DNA of 64,000 nt. Source: Oikopleura dioica (lineage: Eukaryota > Chordata > Appendicularia > Copelata > Oikopleuridae). The DNA is taken from the NCBI GenBank assembly GCA_907165135.1, contig OU015569.1, positions 12,276,501-12,340,500 of the forward strand. The letters are read 5' to 3'. Below the pieces are notes generated by a model, which had not been told where the DNA came from, made no database searches, and saw nothing but the letters and a program-made list of their open reading frames with translations. Shown here in pieces: positions 43,160 through 56,300 of the stretch; position 1 is the first letter of the stretch; each line of letters begins with the position of its first letter. The position numbers and the translations under genes are program-made.

Positions 43160-43597
43160 TTCTCTCTGAAAGATAATGTTGGCGAATGGATAATTGTTTC
43201 AGAAGAGGATCAAAGCAAATACAGATATGTGGAGAAGTTCGTAGACAACTATGGACGAGTTACTTGGAAGAAATTTGTGACCGTCCCTTACATGTGCGAG
43301 ATAGACATTGATCTCTGGCAAAATTTCTCTCTATCACGTAAAGAAGGTAAGTTTATGAAGCTTTCTCAAATTAATGAATATTTGCTCTATACACATAATT
43401 ATCTGGAGTCATCATTCCCAAGATTTTCAAAAAATAAGAGTCAAAATAAAGATTGCAAATAGTTTACAAAAAACTTGAGCAATTTTTTAGCCAACGAACT
43501 ATTCGACATTGCAGAATTTAATAAATACTGTAAATGGTGTAACAAGAATCAAGCAAATATGTCATATTCAGGTGAGAATGCAAGTTCATACTTATGA
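43160..43597 (+). CDS. C-terminal exons of a further caspase-cluster gene
   Basis: An open stretch to 43346 (DNVGEWIIVSEED, then YMCEIDIDLWQNFSLS) is joined by a GT-AG intron to 43491-43597 (NELFDIAEFNKYCKWCNKNQ, then stop). The frame is coherent and codon use is like the preceding genes. Its 5' part was not found; a family cannot be stated from this piece alone. Confidence 0.4.
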
Positions 43598-43599
43598 TT

Positions 43600-44590
43600 C
43601 ATAGTGATATTTTTTTGAATTTCTACAAAGTAATCATATTTTTAAGAGTGGCAGAATCTTCAAAAAATCAAACACTGAATCAAAACATGCAAATTTGAAA
43701 TTTCTGAAAATCAAAATAAATAACTAACCTGACAATTGCTGTTATTTAATAAGCAGGATTTATTCAGATTTACATTTTAATCTTGGTCCTTTTTTTTCAA
43801 AGAACAATTCCTCTTGAAATATTCCGGTTTTCAGAAATTCACATAAATGTTATGAATAGTGGCACGCTGCTTTGGTAAACAGGGCTGTCGTCTTTTGCAT
43901 GTTGCGTTTTCTTTGAGAAATTCGAGTGGAGGGATGATCTTCTCCAGAGGATGAGCAACAGTTGCTGCAACACTGCGCCGCCCTAAGACTCCACTTTTTC
44001 CAGTTCAAAAATAATAAACGAAAATATATTTTCAAATACAACTCTTATCCAACTTCGATCCCCGTTTTGATTACCGGTTAGTTAAAAATAAAGCGTAGTG
44101 ACACCCCTATTTTTTTCATCAAAACAAATGTGGACCCTGAAATATTCAAAAATAAAATAATTTGATGAAATAAATTAAGGGTGTCACCATGCTTATTTCG
44201 TAATTAACTAGCTACTTTTCATTTATGGAAAGCGTTGATTTTTGAACGGTTCATTTTCCAGCGCTGAGGGATTTTTTTTTCGTTTCGATGGCAATCGCTA
44301 TTTTTAAAGTACCAAACTGGAGCACTCTCTCGACCGTGTGGTCTGGCCCTTATCACAATAACGTGCCATCTAAATCCCAGCTTTTGAAAAACTAAAACGA
44401 ACGTTAAATACGCTTCATTCAGTTTTTTTTTTAATCAGACGGACTTATTTCGTCACCACACTTTATCGCTCTCTCGGTCCTTATCGACTTTTGGCGATAA
44501 ATATTTTCTAATTGAGCACTCTTTTTTTCAAAGATCTGGATCTACTGTTTTTGCTTGTAGAGTGTAATTCTAGATTTACTCCCATAAAAA
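43600..44590. other. Gap with one GGGTGTC hairpin
   Basis: An inverted repeat at about 44076-44212 (GTGACACCCCTATTT and AATTAAGGGTGTCACC within GTTAGTTAA...TTAACTAG) was seen; otherwise no gene or element. Confidence 0.45.
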
Positions 44591-45290
44591 GCCGCTATAT
44601 ATGGCCTTACAGCCTGTGTAGAAAACCTGACTCAGGGTCTGAAAAACCCGCTCATCAGACCCTGACTCAGGTTTTCTACACCAGCAGAGCCCAATATATA
44701 GCGTGATTTTATGGGAGTAAGGCTCTGCATCCTGCGTAAAAACCTGAGTCAGGGTCTCATGAGCGGATTTTTAGACCCTGAGTCAGGTTTTCTACACAGG
44801 ATGCAGAGCCTTACTCCCATAAAATGACGCTATATATTGGGCTCTACAGCCTGTGTAGAAAACCTGACTCAGGTTCTGAAAAACCGGTGAAAGAGCCTGA
44901 CTCAGGCTTTCTACACAGGATGCAGAGCCCAATATTTAGCGTGATTTTATGGGAGTAAGGCTCTGCATCCTGCGTAAAAACCTGAGTCAGGGTCTCATGA
45001 GCGGATTTTTAGACCCTGAGTCAGGTTTTCTACACAGGATGCAGAGCCTTACTCCCATAAAATGACGCTATATATTGGGCTCTACAGCCTGTGTAGAAAA
45101 CCTGACTCAGGTTCTGAAAAACCGGTGAAAGAGCCTGACTCAGGCTTTCTACACAGGATGCAGAGCCCAATGTTTAGCGTGATTTTATGGGAGTAAGGCT
45201 CTGCATCCTGTGTAAAAACCTGAGTCAGGGTCTGATGAGCGGGTTTTCAGACCCTGAGTCAGGATTTATACACAGGTTCCTGAGCACAGG
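44590..45290. repeat. Tandem array of paired AP-1 hairpins, ~236-bp unit
   Basis: Two nearly identical units (44700-44935, 44937-45172) plus partial ones. Each unit is two back-to-back hairpins (GGCTCTGCATCCTGCGTAAA...GGATGCAGAGCC and GGGCTCTACAGCCTGTGTAG...) linked by TTACTCCCATAAAATGACGC. Every hairpin carries TGAGTCA/TGACTCA in both stems. Confidence 0.9.
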
Positions 45291-45299
45291 CAAGATTTC

Positions 45300-46130
45300 T
45301 TGAGGTGAAAAACATGAGTTAAAAACTCGGGAAAATTGCCAAAAGAAGTTTGTCAGATTTGGCGGATGTTTCATTCAGAGTTGGCATAAATCTGCCTTCG
45401 AAAAATAAATGTGGCTCGATGTTATGTTTATGTGGGTGATAATTTGTTTGCTCCGGCGCTGTCACTTGGCGGTGCTAAACCCCTTTTCGCGCCCATCACA
45501 GCGGCTCTCCTCTTTGAACGACTTTGGCCCGTCGCTCAGACGCCATAATCGCCCCTTTCTCAGAAAAATTAGCAAAAGCAGATTCATGTGTGAAGTAACA
45601 GCGCGTTTTTCCATTTTGCGCCGCAAATATTTGCCAATTTTATAAAATAAACAGCAATCAAAGCAATCAACCTTCTTCTCAGTCCAAGTCGAAATTTCCA
45701 GCGTCAACCTTGTGGAATACAATTTTAACACAGAAGAATACGAAGAGCGCAAATGAGTGAGATGCAAATGAGTGATTGTGAATCTGGCGGCTGGCGTCCG
45801 GATTTGGTGTCATTGTGTGGATTCACGTAGTTTCCGAAAGGGCTCTCCGCGATGTGGCGGGCACTCTCTCGAACGGCGCATCAATCAACCATCTCTCCAT
45901 TATCATCAAGCACCGCTCGGTGCTCACCCACCAATTAACTCAGAGTGCCCAGCTTGTTTATCCCCGTCCTCGCAGAGAGCCTGCACGTTCATCAAACACT
46001 ATTCAACCACGTTGCCAACACTTCACGAATCTTTTAGCTAAATACTCGATACTAAAACTTATGCATATTTCTTCTTCAAAATATAAAATAAGGGTATCGC
46101 GTCGTAATTCATTTTCAGCCTAAAGTTCAA
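45300..46130. other. Gap without recognised genes
   Basis: GC-balanced sequence with overlapping open frames on both strands (45409-46123), none codon-biased or family-like. Confidence 0.3.
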
Positions 46131-46134
46131 TACT

Positions 46135-46465
46135 AAGCTGGACATCCTTTGTTGAAAACCTGAGTCAGGTTTTGAAAGGCTCAAATGAAAAGCCGCGCAG
46201 CTACTTTTCTAAACGAAGCCGCAAAGCGGCTTCGCCAGTATTTAAAAAATTCAAAAGGTAATGTTTCGAAGCCGCTTCGCGGCTTCGTTTAAAAGCCGCT
46301 GTGCGGCTTTTCATTTGCGCTCAGAGCCTAACATTACCTTTCGAATCTTTTTAATACTGGCGAAGCCGCTTTGCGGCTTCGTTTAGAAAAACCGCTACGC
46401 GGCTTTTCATTTAGGCTCTTCAGAAAACCTGAGTCAGGTTTTCTACACAGGTTGCCGAGCTCAGG
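46135..46465. mobile_element. AP-1-type element with three GCCGC hairpins
   Basis: Begins GTTGAAAACCTGAGTCAGG and ends CCTGAGTCAGGTTTTCTACA followed by CAGGTTGCCGAGC. The interior has a duplicated arm (GAAGCCGCAAAGCGGCTTCG twice) as if one half had been copied. Confidence 0.7.
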
Positions 46466-46722
46466 ACCAAGAACTCGTGATAACAAGTTTATTACTTTTG
46501 AAAGTTCATTTTAGTTTGAATGTGATGATATTCTTTTCTTTGAAGGAAAGAAATCTTCTCAGATTCAGTTCAAAAGAAATGATATTTTTGAATTTTTCAT
46601 TTCAGTGTTTTGTGTTTACGAAATTAGGGAGTTAAGGCGTTTGCGGTTCCTCCGGATTGTTGATTTGTTTGGATTTGCTTTTTTAATTTCTGTGTTTTTA
46701 TATTTTCTGGCAAACGTGAAAG

Positions 46723-46890
46723 ATGCCAGTCGCCGCTGCCGGAATTGGATTACTGCTCGAATGCCTAAGACTTCCCCAGCCGAGCCCTTCATCCACTTTT
46801 TCAGCGCTTCCGCGCCCAGTAAACACCAAAGCCGAAAACGAATTCAAGAAAAGAAAACCCTTGTTTTTGTCGTTTTTTGGGGCTGAATAT
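46723..46890 (+). CDS. Possible first coding exon, unassigned
   Basis: After an AT-rich leader, ATG opens MPVAAAGIGLLLECLRLPQP and a Ser/Pro then Lys-rich stretch; an overlapping frame is also open. A donor could lie at about 46863. No downstream exon was identified. Confidence 0.2.
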
Positions 46891-47399
46891 AAATTAATTC
46901 TAAGGTCGGCAACCTGTGTTGAAAACCTGACTCAGATTTTCTGAACAGCTTCATTTACTTCTTTAGATCCTGTCTTAGGTTTTCTACTCAGCTTGCCGAG
47001 ACCAGTCTTGGTCATTTGAAGGAGAGAATAAAATTGATGACCCGTGGCAGCGATAATTTTCCATTTACGATTATTGTTGAGAATCGAAATTATCATTTTT
47101 CGATTTTTTCGACAAAAATATAAAATGACTTCTTGAGCTCTTATTTTCCTTAGTGTTTCGCCGCATTCTCTGGAGAAGACGATACCGGAACGGGCGATGA
47201 TGATTCAAATAAGAGAAAATGAATGATTTACAAAATGAAAACAATTAAATCGAATGTGTTTAGAAATATGATCGCTCGCTATCTCAAAAATCAATAAAAA
47301 ATAAACAATCAGTTTTTGTCAATCCCGCTTGGTTTTTCTTAAAATGGCTTTATTTATGTTTGCATATACAATTTTGAAAAGGAGTTCGAGCAGGGTTGC

Positions 47400-47660
47400 A
47401 AATTTTCTGGGCTGAGTGAGCTGAGCAGGCGCTCAGCTCAGTGCTTTTCGAAAGTGATCTGTTCTGCTCAGCTCAAGTATTTGAGGACAAGGCTAGCTTA
47501 GCCCTGCTCAGATTGCACTCATATACTAGTAAAAATACAGTGGAAAACTGCTCAGCTCAGCTCAACCAGCTCAGCTCTAAAAGGGTCTGCTCAGCTCAAA
47601 TCTATTAAAAATGTCTGCTCAAAAAAGGACAGCTAAGGTCCGCTCAGATCTGTAGAAATA
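47400..47660. repeat. CTCAG/GCTCAG pentamer array
   Basis: Clusters of GCTCAGCTCAG alternate with unique spacers; it is the reverse-complement type of the array in the CYP intron. Confidence 0.75.
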
Positions 47661-48539
47661 AATCAAAATTTGCAACTCTGAATTTGAGGCAACAAATCGA
47701 CTTTTATAGGCTTTAAATTATACCGGCTTTTGGAAAGTATTTATGATCATTTGAAGTTGAAAATAAAATTGATGACCCGTTGCAGCGATAACTTTCCATT
47801 TACGAGCACCGACTCTGGCCCAGATTGAAAGAAGAATTGATTTGTTTTCGTTTTTTCAAGAGAATTTCGCTTTTTTATATTTTATAAAATGACTCTCGAG
47901 AATCAACGTCGATTGGTCTTTGGTTGACTTCTTGAATAAATTGAGAAGAATAAAGAAGACTGCGTCGATTTACAAAATGAAAACTAGTGGTAGTTCTTTT
48001 CTGTAATACCCATTCTGAATTTGAGCAATTTGAGCGACTGCAACCAAAAATTAACTCAAAAAAATTATTTAAATCGAAATCTCTTTTTGCATATCCTGAA
48101 ATTTCAATTTATGAAAGGTAGATTTTCTTCAAAAATTTACTGTTGGATTTTTTCTTTTCTAAAAAAGTGAGCTGCAGGCTTTGTCGGCAGCGGGGCTGGT
48201 GATTCTAGTACAAATAGTTTGGTTTCCTTTCGCCCTTAAGAAAAAGAAGCTCGCTTTGGAAAAGTCGTCCTTCTTCGGAGGAGTCTTATTTTATCGTGTT
48301 GTGAATATACTCAATCCCTCCGCGCGCGATCCCTCTTCAATTTCCGTATTTCGTCGATTTTCGGCATTATCTTCGCCACAAAACAAAACGAGCCTTTTTC
48401 TTTTTCCTTTTTTAGTCTTTATTTTTCGTTTAGAAATTTCAAAAGTTCATTTTTTTTTGTCTTTCTTTCTAAAAAAAGTGGTTGAAATCGAAGTTGAGAA
48501 GCAAAATCGACTCTTCAAAAAAAAAATTCAATATAATGA

Positions 48540-48925
48540 CACCCTTATTTCATTTCGACTCTCGAAAATCGAGAAGCCGCTTGCGGCTTCGAGCTCGAAG
48601 AAATAAAGAAAGATCCCCGACTGGGCTCTGAAATTTGTGTAGAAAACTCAGGGACTAAAAGATCTCAAATGAAAAGCCGCGTAGCGGCTTTTTCGAAAAC
48701 GAAGCCGCCTTGCTAGAATTCGAAAATTGATTTCGCGAACCCGCTTTGCGAAAATTTTCGAAAAAGCCGCTACGCGGCTTTTCATTCGAGATCTTTTAGT
48801 CCCTGACTCAGGTTTTCTACACAAATTTCAGAGCCCAGTCGGGGAACTTTTTTTTTTCGAGCTCGAAGCCGCAAGCGGCTTCTCAATTTTCGAGAGTTGA
48901 ATTGAAAAGTTAAGGGTGTCAATAT
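48540..48925. mobile_element. Nested hairpin: AP-1 element inside a GGGTGTC palindrome
   Basis: The outer palindrome has GACACCCTTATTTCA / AAGTTAAGGGTGTC ends and GAGAAGCCGCTTGCGGCTTC arms. At its centre (48612-48838) is an element with CTGGGCTCTGAAATTTGTGT ends and CTGACTCAGG. Confidence 0.75.
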
Positions 48926-49692
48926 ATTAAATTTATATTTGTGAAAAAGTCTGAAATAAACGTGCGTCTCTCTGGAAGAAGTCAATTTATGCGCTGGGCC
49001 TGATCAGTAGCGGTGCAAATATTTGGCGCTTTAAAATTACCGGGTTAAGGGTGTCTGCCCTAATTAGCAGCGTTATTCAATATAAACCGTTTCAAACAAA
49101 CTGGCGTTGTGTGTTTGGCCGTTTCCGAGTGTTGGAATTGTGCGGTGCCGCCGTAATTGGCCGAAATTCCGCTCTAAGAGGATCGAGGAAATATTTCGCA
49201 TTCCGATTGTGAAGTTAGATTAGACAAAATCACGTGACTCCAGCGCCGATTTCAGCCGATCTTTCTGATTCCGAAAGACTTCCTCCTCCTTTTTCCATTT
49301 CTTGTTTAGCAAAAACGTACACAGGTTACGAAAGAAAGCAAGGATCAACGCTCGATCGACGTTTTTTATCGCAGTCTCGAATCTACGCCGCGTCCCTTAT
49401 CAATAAACATCCCTAATGAGAAGTGCTTCAATTTGCTTCCCTTTTTCCCTAATCGTTGTTTTCAATTTTTCATCCATAAACAAGGAATTTTTCCTTTTTT
49501 TCTAAAAGAAAAGCTCCCAAACTATTTATCTTAAAGTATTAAGGGGTATTCTAAAGCTAAATTTTCAATCTGTCTTTTTTATCAAACTAGCATATTGATA
49601 CCCTTATTTAACCATTCCGAAATCTGCCAAAAAAACAAATAAAGCCTATCTTATTGTAATAAAAATAGGTTTCGAAGATACTTTTTGAATCG

Positions 49693-50062
49693 ATGATGAC
49701 ACCCTTAAAATTTCAACTTATCGAAGCGACACCCTTAGCAAGTGAACGAGCGTGCTTGTTCTTTCTTGCCCTCAACCAACCATCGAACTACCCGACGAGC
49801 GAAAAATACTTCGAAAATCTTAAGGGTATCACCCCGAAATCACTGTTTGAAAAAATATTCCCACTTGACGGAAGGGTCCTTAAGTCGACTAGAATAACTT
49901 GCCAGTAAGTTCAATTTCCGAGTTATTCAAAGGACCGTCCCTTATTATTAAAAAATTAATGTATTATTAAGAATTATTTACTATTATTGAGAAAAAAATG
50001 AAAGAGTTAGTTTATTTTTGGTATTTTTTATTTACAGATTTCAACAATTTGAGGGTCGCTGA
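49693..50062 (+). CDS. Possible small two-exon gene
   Basis: An open frame from ATG 49693 contains LFFLALNQPSNYPTSEKYF and FEKIFPLDGRVLKST and ends at a strong donor (CCA|GTAAGT, 49907). An acceptor TTTACAG before 50039 would join in phase to QFQQFEGR-stop, with AATAAA near 50089. It includes GGGTATC-type motifs in frame, so it may be repeat-derived by chance. Confidence 0.25.
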
Positions 50063-50319
50063 AAAAGCTTTGAATGAACAGGCAAAAATAATAAAAAGTT
50101 ACTTTTGCAGAATTTTTTTTTTTCGATTTCAATTTTTATTTTGATCTTGAAGAAAAGAGATCTGAGCACTCTCTTTTTGAGAAGCTCGTTTTTAACCGAT
50201 CGTCTGTTTTTGGAAGACGATTTGGAAAAAATTGATCAGCAAGTGGTAGCTTTTGGTTCGTTTAAGGGTCGCTTCTTGTCGCTCTTTTTTGTACAGTTAT
50301 GGGCGGAGATACAGTAATT

Positions 50320-53300
50320 TTAGACTTCGCAGACGTCGCCGGGCGTGTAGCTGTCGCGGGTGACGTAGCTCTGGTTCGTCGACTGTTCGGAGCCCGTGTG
50401 GTAGATGAAATCCAAGTCGCTGGAAAGCTGCGGCACGAGAGTCGCCTGCTGGCCGGCCCAGTAGCCTGGCGGGGAGAACTGTTCGGCCCGGAAGCGTAGT
50501 GGTGAGAAGAGGGAATCAACTTGACGTCTTGGGTGGCGTAGTTGCCAGCGACGCGGGTGATGTCGACGGGGGAGGTGCCGGAGATGAAGACCATTTTGTC
50601 GTTGGTTGAATTTCGGTTTCTGAAAAAAGGAGGGTTAATAATTATGTTTTAGAAATTTTTAGATTTTTTTGAAAAATTTTTAGAAAATTTTTGTAGAATT
50701 TTTTTAGGAATTTTTTTAGGAATTTAAAAAAAAAATTTTTTAAGAATAATTTTTAAAATTATTTTTAGAAATTATCAAAACTTATTCTTTGATAGCTTTC
50801 GGCTTCAAATTCGGAATACAATAATTTAGCCTCGCAGAAGTTTTTCTCACCTGAGACATCTGAAGATGAAGAAACTGGAGACAACGATGAGCATGACGAA
50901 GGCAGCTCCGATGGCGATTCCGATGATGAGCGCGGAGTTGTTTTCGATTTCTTCGATTTCCTCGGCGAGTGGTCCTTCTAAAGAAAAACTGTTATTTCGA
51001 GCTCTTTTTTTGAAAAATAAAAATTTCAAATTTATTATTTTTTTCTCGAGCCTCGAGCCTTTCCAGCTGCGTTTTTTATTATTTTTTGAACTCTTCTGAG
51101 TTTAATCTTTTAATCAATTAAAAAAGAGAAGGTTAATTGACCGAAAATCGCGTCAGAGCGAAAAAGCCATGAAATTCGCGACTCGCCAATTGTACTTTTT
51201 TAAACCCAAAACAGGGACTTGGCTAAATTAAATTTAAAAATGTCACAACGTATATCCCCGAAAAGGGGGTAATCAAATAGAACTCACCTTCTCCGCGGCT
51301 TCCGCTCGTCAGTTTTCCGTTGCTCGGCCCGTTTTCTTCCAGCAAAAAGTCCTCGGCTAAAATCAATGTTAAAAAATTCTCAAATTTCTCAAAAAATTTT
51401 CAAATTCGAAAAAATCCAAAAATTCAAAAAATTAAAAAAATTCAAAAATTTCAAAAATTTCTCAAAAAATTCTCAAATTTCGCGATTTCGAATTATCGTG
51501 CTCTAGATCCTTAATCCAAGAGCTAAGAAAAAGAAGGGTTGAGGATTTCCGCCTGAAATCCGTCTTCTTGCATGAGAAGCGCTAGAATTCACGCTTGAAT
51601 CGCCAATTTCAAAAATTGAGACGGCGGCTTGTTTTTGTATTTTTATCTTTGACAGTGTCGAAAAGACTCGGAATTTTTTAATTAGAGACTTGTGCGAAAT
51701 TCCAGCTTGAAGTTTCAATTCGTTTCAATTTCTAAATTAAAGAAAACAAATTTCAAAAGAGAAGGAAAAAACGCGTGTTATATAATTTCGCCGCGCTGTA
51801 ATTAAAAATCACTCAAAAAGAAAAAGGGAAAAATTAAGGGTGTCACTCACCTTCAACTGCGATGGCGAGTTTCATGTTGTGACTCGAGCAGCCACCGCCT
51901 TGTCTTTTGTCCATTCCGCTTTCGATTCCGTCGCCAGTTGCTGAACAGTTTAGTTAGTAAAGAAATACAGTAAGAATTACAATTAACTGTAAATAAAGAA
52001 TTTCTACAGATAAGCGTTTGGCCCATCTTTTAATGAAAGAAATTAAGGGTGTCGCTATCATAATTTTCCGAGAAAAAATGGCTTGAATTTTGAGTCGAAA
52101 TTCTGTTTATTTAACTTACTATCAGAACTGAACCAAAAAATGGAAATGCATTTTTGGATGTAATGACCAATAAGATTGCTGAATTTGGCCTACCGGCCAA
52201 TCAAAACCCTGATCCAGAAATTCACTTCCATTTATTGGTTCTGCCTTACCATCATTTTCGGGTAATCAAAATTTAACTTACAGATATAATAATAAGTCTC
52301 GCCGGGAAGAAATTCGAGTCCATAGGGCGACGGGTTAAGTTCTTGAAACAAGACAGTGTATTTCTTCTCCTTGGTCGGTTGATCGCAGCTGATGAGTCGT
52401 TTTCCTTGGGAGGAATCGCAGTTTCTAAAAATATTGATTTAAAAATTGAGCAAATTATTAAATTAAAACTTCGAAAAAGCTTATCATCTTTGACCCTTCG
52501 CAAATAAACCGTGAGAATAGGGCTTAACCCTTTTTCCTCCGCGCGCGCTAAGGAGTTAACTCCCTTAAGTGCCGTTTGAGCCGCGAAAAGTCCGATGATA
52601 AGGGGCTTTTGCTGCCAAAAAGACAAAAAGGGAGTGCACAGAAAAATCCCGAAAAATGCGGAAATTGCTGAAACTAATTTTATAACAATATCAAATTCAG
52701 CGGCGCAAATTTTCAAATTTGGCCCCGATCAATCTCAATTTTAAAGCTGCGCTCTGATCATCATCGCGCTTTTTTATCAAAAGAAGCTCATTTTTAACGT
52801 TTTCCACTTACTCGAATGCCTCCTTTGAAACTTCGTAGATCTTGTGAAACATCTTCCCATCGTGGGTTAACCCATCGCCGTGGCGAGGGCAAATCAGGTC
52901 CATTTTGTCGCCAATTCGGACGGTGATCTTGTGAAACGGTTCTGTCTCGAATCTAATAATAAAAAATTAATAAAAAATCTTTAAAAAATAATTTTCAAAT
53001 TTTCAAAATTTTCAATTTTCAAATTTTAAAATTTAACCCTGCAAGAGCATGTAACCTGCTGATAACTGCATGTTGCGTGAAACTTTTATGTTCTAGCGGT
53101 TCTTAATTTTCGCGATTTTCCCGATTTTCGCGCTAGAAAATTCTAATTCTAGCTTTTTAATAATTAATTTGAAAATTGAGGGGCCCCCTTCTGCTCCTCG
53201 AAAATTTCAAGGGCCCAAATTTTAAGGGACTGTGAAATAATGGCGGCCAAGGGCGAGTTAAGGGGCCAGCTGGAATATTGAAATATTGGCAAGTTCGATA

Positions 53301-56300
53301 TTTCAAGTTTCCAGCTGCTCGGGTCCAGATTTTTAACATTCCCAAGAGACAGAGGGTCAACTATACATTTTTAATACTGGTTTATATTTCATTCATTTTA
53401 AGGCGCTCACTGTCCAATTAGTGGGTCTGGCCGAGTAATTGACCTTTCCAGCCTCAATTTTTTCACTCAAGTTCACAAGCAACTCCAGCTGAAATATCGC
53501 TCGAGCGAAAATATCAAATTTGACCAGCGCGGAAAATATCCCTTTTTTTCCCGGAAAAAGGTCACGTGGCCGCGCGAGTCGCGACAGATAAGAGCATTGA
53601 ACACTTGTTTTATGTAAATTCAAAAAGAGGAAGAAAAAACCAAGGATAAATGTTTTTAATAAATATTTAGTTTTAATTGATAAAAGCTGAAACTTTCTTT
53701 TGGCAAAATAAAATAAGGGTGTCACTACCTTATCAATTTTGATAGATTTTTTGATTTCTAAAAAGCGTAATTGAAATCCCCGGAGCGGAAAAGAAGCCCT
53801 TGAGAATTTGATAATTCTGAGATTCTACTTCTCGCAACGTATCAATTAAAAAAGGGTTGAGAGCAAAAACGTGTGCAGCGGATTTTTCGATTTCAAAATG
53901 CAAAAATTCGGGTCTCCGTCCGTGTTTCTCCCCATTCCAGCGCAATGTTGGAAATTTCAAAAGAAAGCTCCTCCCTTTTTCTTTCCCTGGGGGCTGGGCT
54001 CGGCAACCTGTGTAGGAAACCTGAGTCAGGGTCTGAAAGATCTTTAATGAAAAGCCGCGTAGCGGCTTTTAAGAACGAAGCCGCAAAGCGGCTTTGCCAA
54101 CTTATCATTTCAATAAGTTGCAAAATCCGCGGCTTTTCATTAAAGATCTTTCGGACCCTGACTCAGGTTTTCTACACAGGTTGCCGAGCCCAGGGGCGGG
54201 GAGTTAGTTTATGATCGTTCTATTTTTTGGCGCCGATTCAAAAAAGAAGTGTATACTACTTATATTTTTAACTAAAGATTGGCATCATCAATTTATATAC
54301 ATTCGTTTATACGATACATTTGTTTTGGCTACAAAACAACTGTCGCGACTTCTGGGCGCCTTAAGTTTTTTTTCTTTATTTGTTGTAGTTTTTGCTCCGC
54401 TACTTTTCACTGCTTTCTTCAAATCGGAAATCGCAGTGCTTTCGATTAATCAAGTGCCTCTCCGAAAAATTGGAAAGTGTGCTCGCTCCTTTTGTTGAAA
54501 AAAGCGCAAACACAATAATTAGCAGCTCGAGTGCCATTGAGCGGGCTGTTGCTACAGTTGGGCACACAGGGCCTTTCGCCAAATGGCGGTCCTTGTGTGA
54601 GCAGGGAGCGGCCCCTTCATTTTTAAGGGCTTCCGGATTTAAATCCCAGCCTTTGATCAAAAATGGCCATTTCGGAAATTCAAAATTCGAGATTCTGAAG
54701 TTTGAAGTTTTAAAAAATTGCTAATCCGATTTAAAATTCGCCCGTGTCTTTTTTCGCGAAATTTGTATATTGGGGAGTTTAGCTAAAAGGGTGGGGGCTC
54801 AGATGTGATGCGAAAAATTGACGCCTGTCTCCATAATCCACTTGGTTACGTAGCTGCCTGTAGCCCGAGCAGAAGCTGGCACCTCCTTAACCTAACTCAA
54901 CCCAATCAAAAACAGCTGGGAGGAGCGCTAAGGGGGTAGACATCAGTAATTCAATTTTTTCTTCAGATAAAAATTGATCATTGATGTCTACCCCTTAATC
55001 AAAAATAAGGGGTAGACACCGATATCCGAATTTTCACGATTATTGGTGTCTACCCCTTAATTTTTACCAAGTCTAAAACAGTTGTCTTTTCTTATTTTTT
55101 CTCACTCTTTGAAGTTGACAAATCAGTTCATTAAGGCTTAACCGGGCGTGGATGGCATTTTTTTAGCGAGAAACACGCGGGTTAGAACGCGGGACAAGTC
55201 ACCAAGCCCTGTTTATTCAAGAGTGTTTCTCATTCTCTAAAGACACCAATTAAGCCAACAGATAATGGTGCTGCATATAACCAGCTTAAGCCAAAAAAAA
55301 ATGCGTAACTAACTCAAGAGCCTTCTTTTTTTCCGCAAAAGGAAAATCATTAAGGGTATCCATCTGGGGATGGCGACCTGTGTAGAAGCCTGAGTCAGGG
55401 TCCTGAAAGAGCTTTAATAAAAAAATGATAAATTAAAGCTCTTTAAGGACCCTGACTCAGGTTTGCTACTTATACCGCCCATCCCTGTGTTGACCTGTGT
55501 CGAAAACCTGTGTTGAAAACCTGAGTCAGGGTCCTGAAAGAGCTTTAATAAAGCTTAAAGCAATTTAAAGCTCTTTCAGAACCCTGAGTCAGGTTTCCGC
55601 CCTTCCCATTTATGCATCCATAAATGTAGCGTGTCCTCAAGTCTCCTCAAGTCAGTTGGTGATTTCTCCCTTTGTTGGGGTCAACATTAACTTCTCCGGA
55701 AGCGGAAGAGCGCCACGAGAACCACAAGACAGAAGAAGAAAAAAAAGCCGTGTCGTTGGTTCCGTTTTCGCTGCATGTTAATTTCCAAATGAATGATGCG
55801 CGTAATACTACTTCCAGCTACAAGGCCGAAAAACAAGCGGCGGAGACGCGCCCAAAATATTCTTGAGTCGCCTTTTTTCATTTTTATTGTTGATTTTAGC
55901 GTTTTTGAATCTGGATTTTTTAAAATAGAAGTTTGAATTCGCGCTTGAGTGATTCTCCGAACGCTCTTTTTCTCGAGCTGGAATACGCTCCACTGCTTCT
56001 ATGAGGACCCTTTTCTCTCTCTCTCTCTTTCTATTTTCTGTCGTTAAGGGTATCACAGCGTTAACGCGATTAATTCCAGAACACAGTTTTTTTACGTTAT
56101 CGAAGATAGGGTACTAAAATCTGGGCTCGGCAACCTGTGTAGAAAGCCTGAGTCAGGGTCTCAAAGAGCTGAAATTAAAAGCCGCAAAGCGGCTTTTTTT
56201 TAAAAACGAAGCCGCGAAGCGGCTTTGCGAATATTACCATTACAATCTTTAAAAAATTCTCGTAATTTTTCTGACTCAAAATAACGGGAAAAAGAGCAGA

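Noticed and set aside
50450-50530. Frameshift in the ephrin tail
   Set aside because: The two frames are joined exactly in phase by removing a 47-nt GTCAAG...AACAG intron with a pyrimidine-rich stretch, in line with other tiny introns here.
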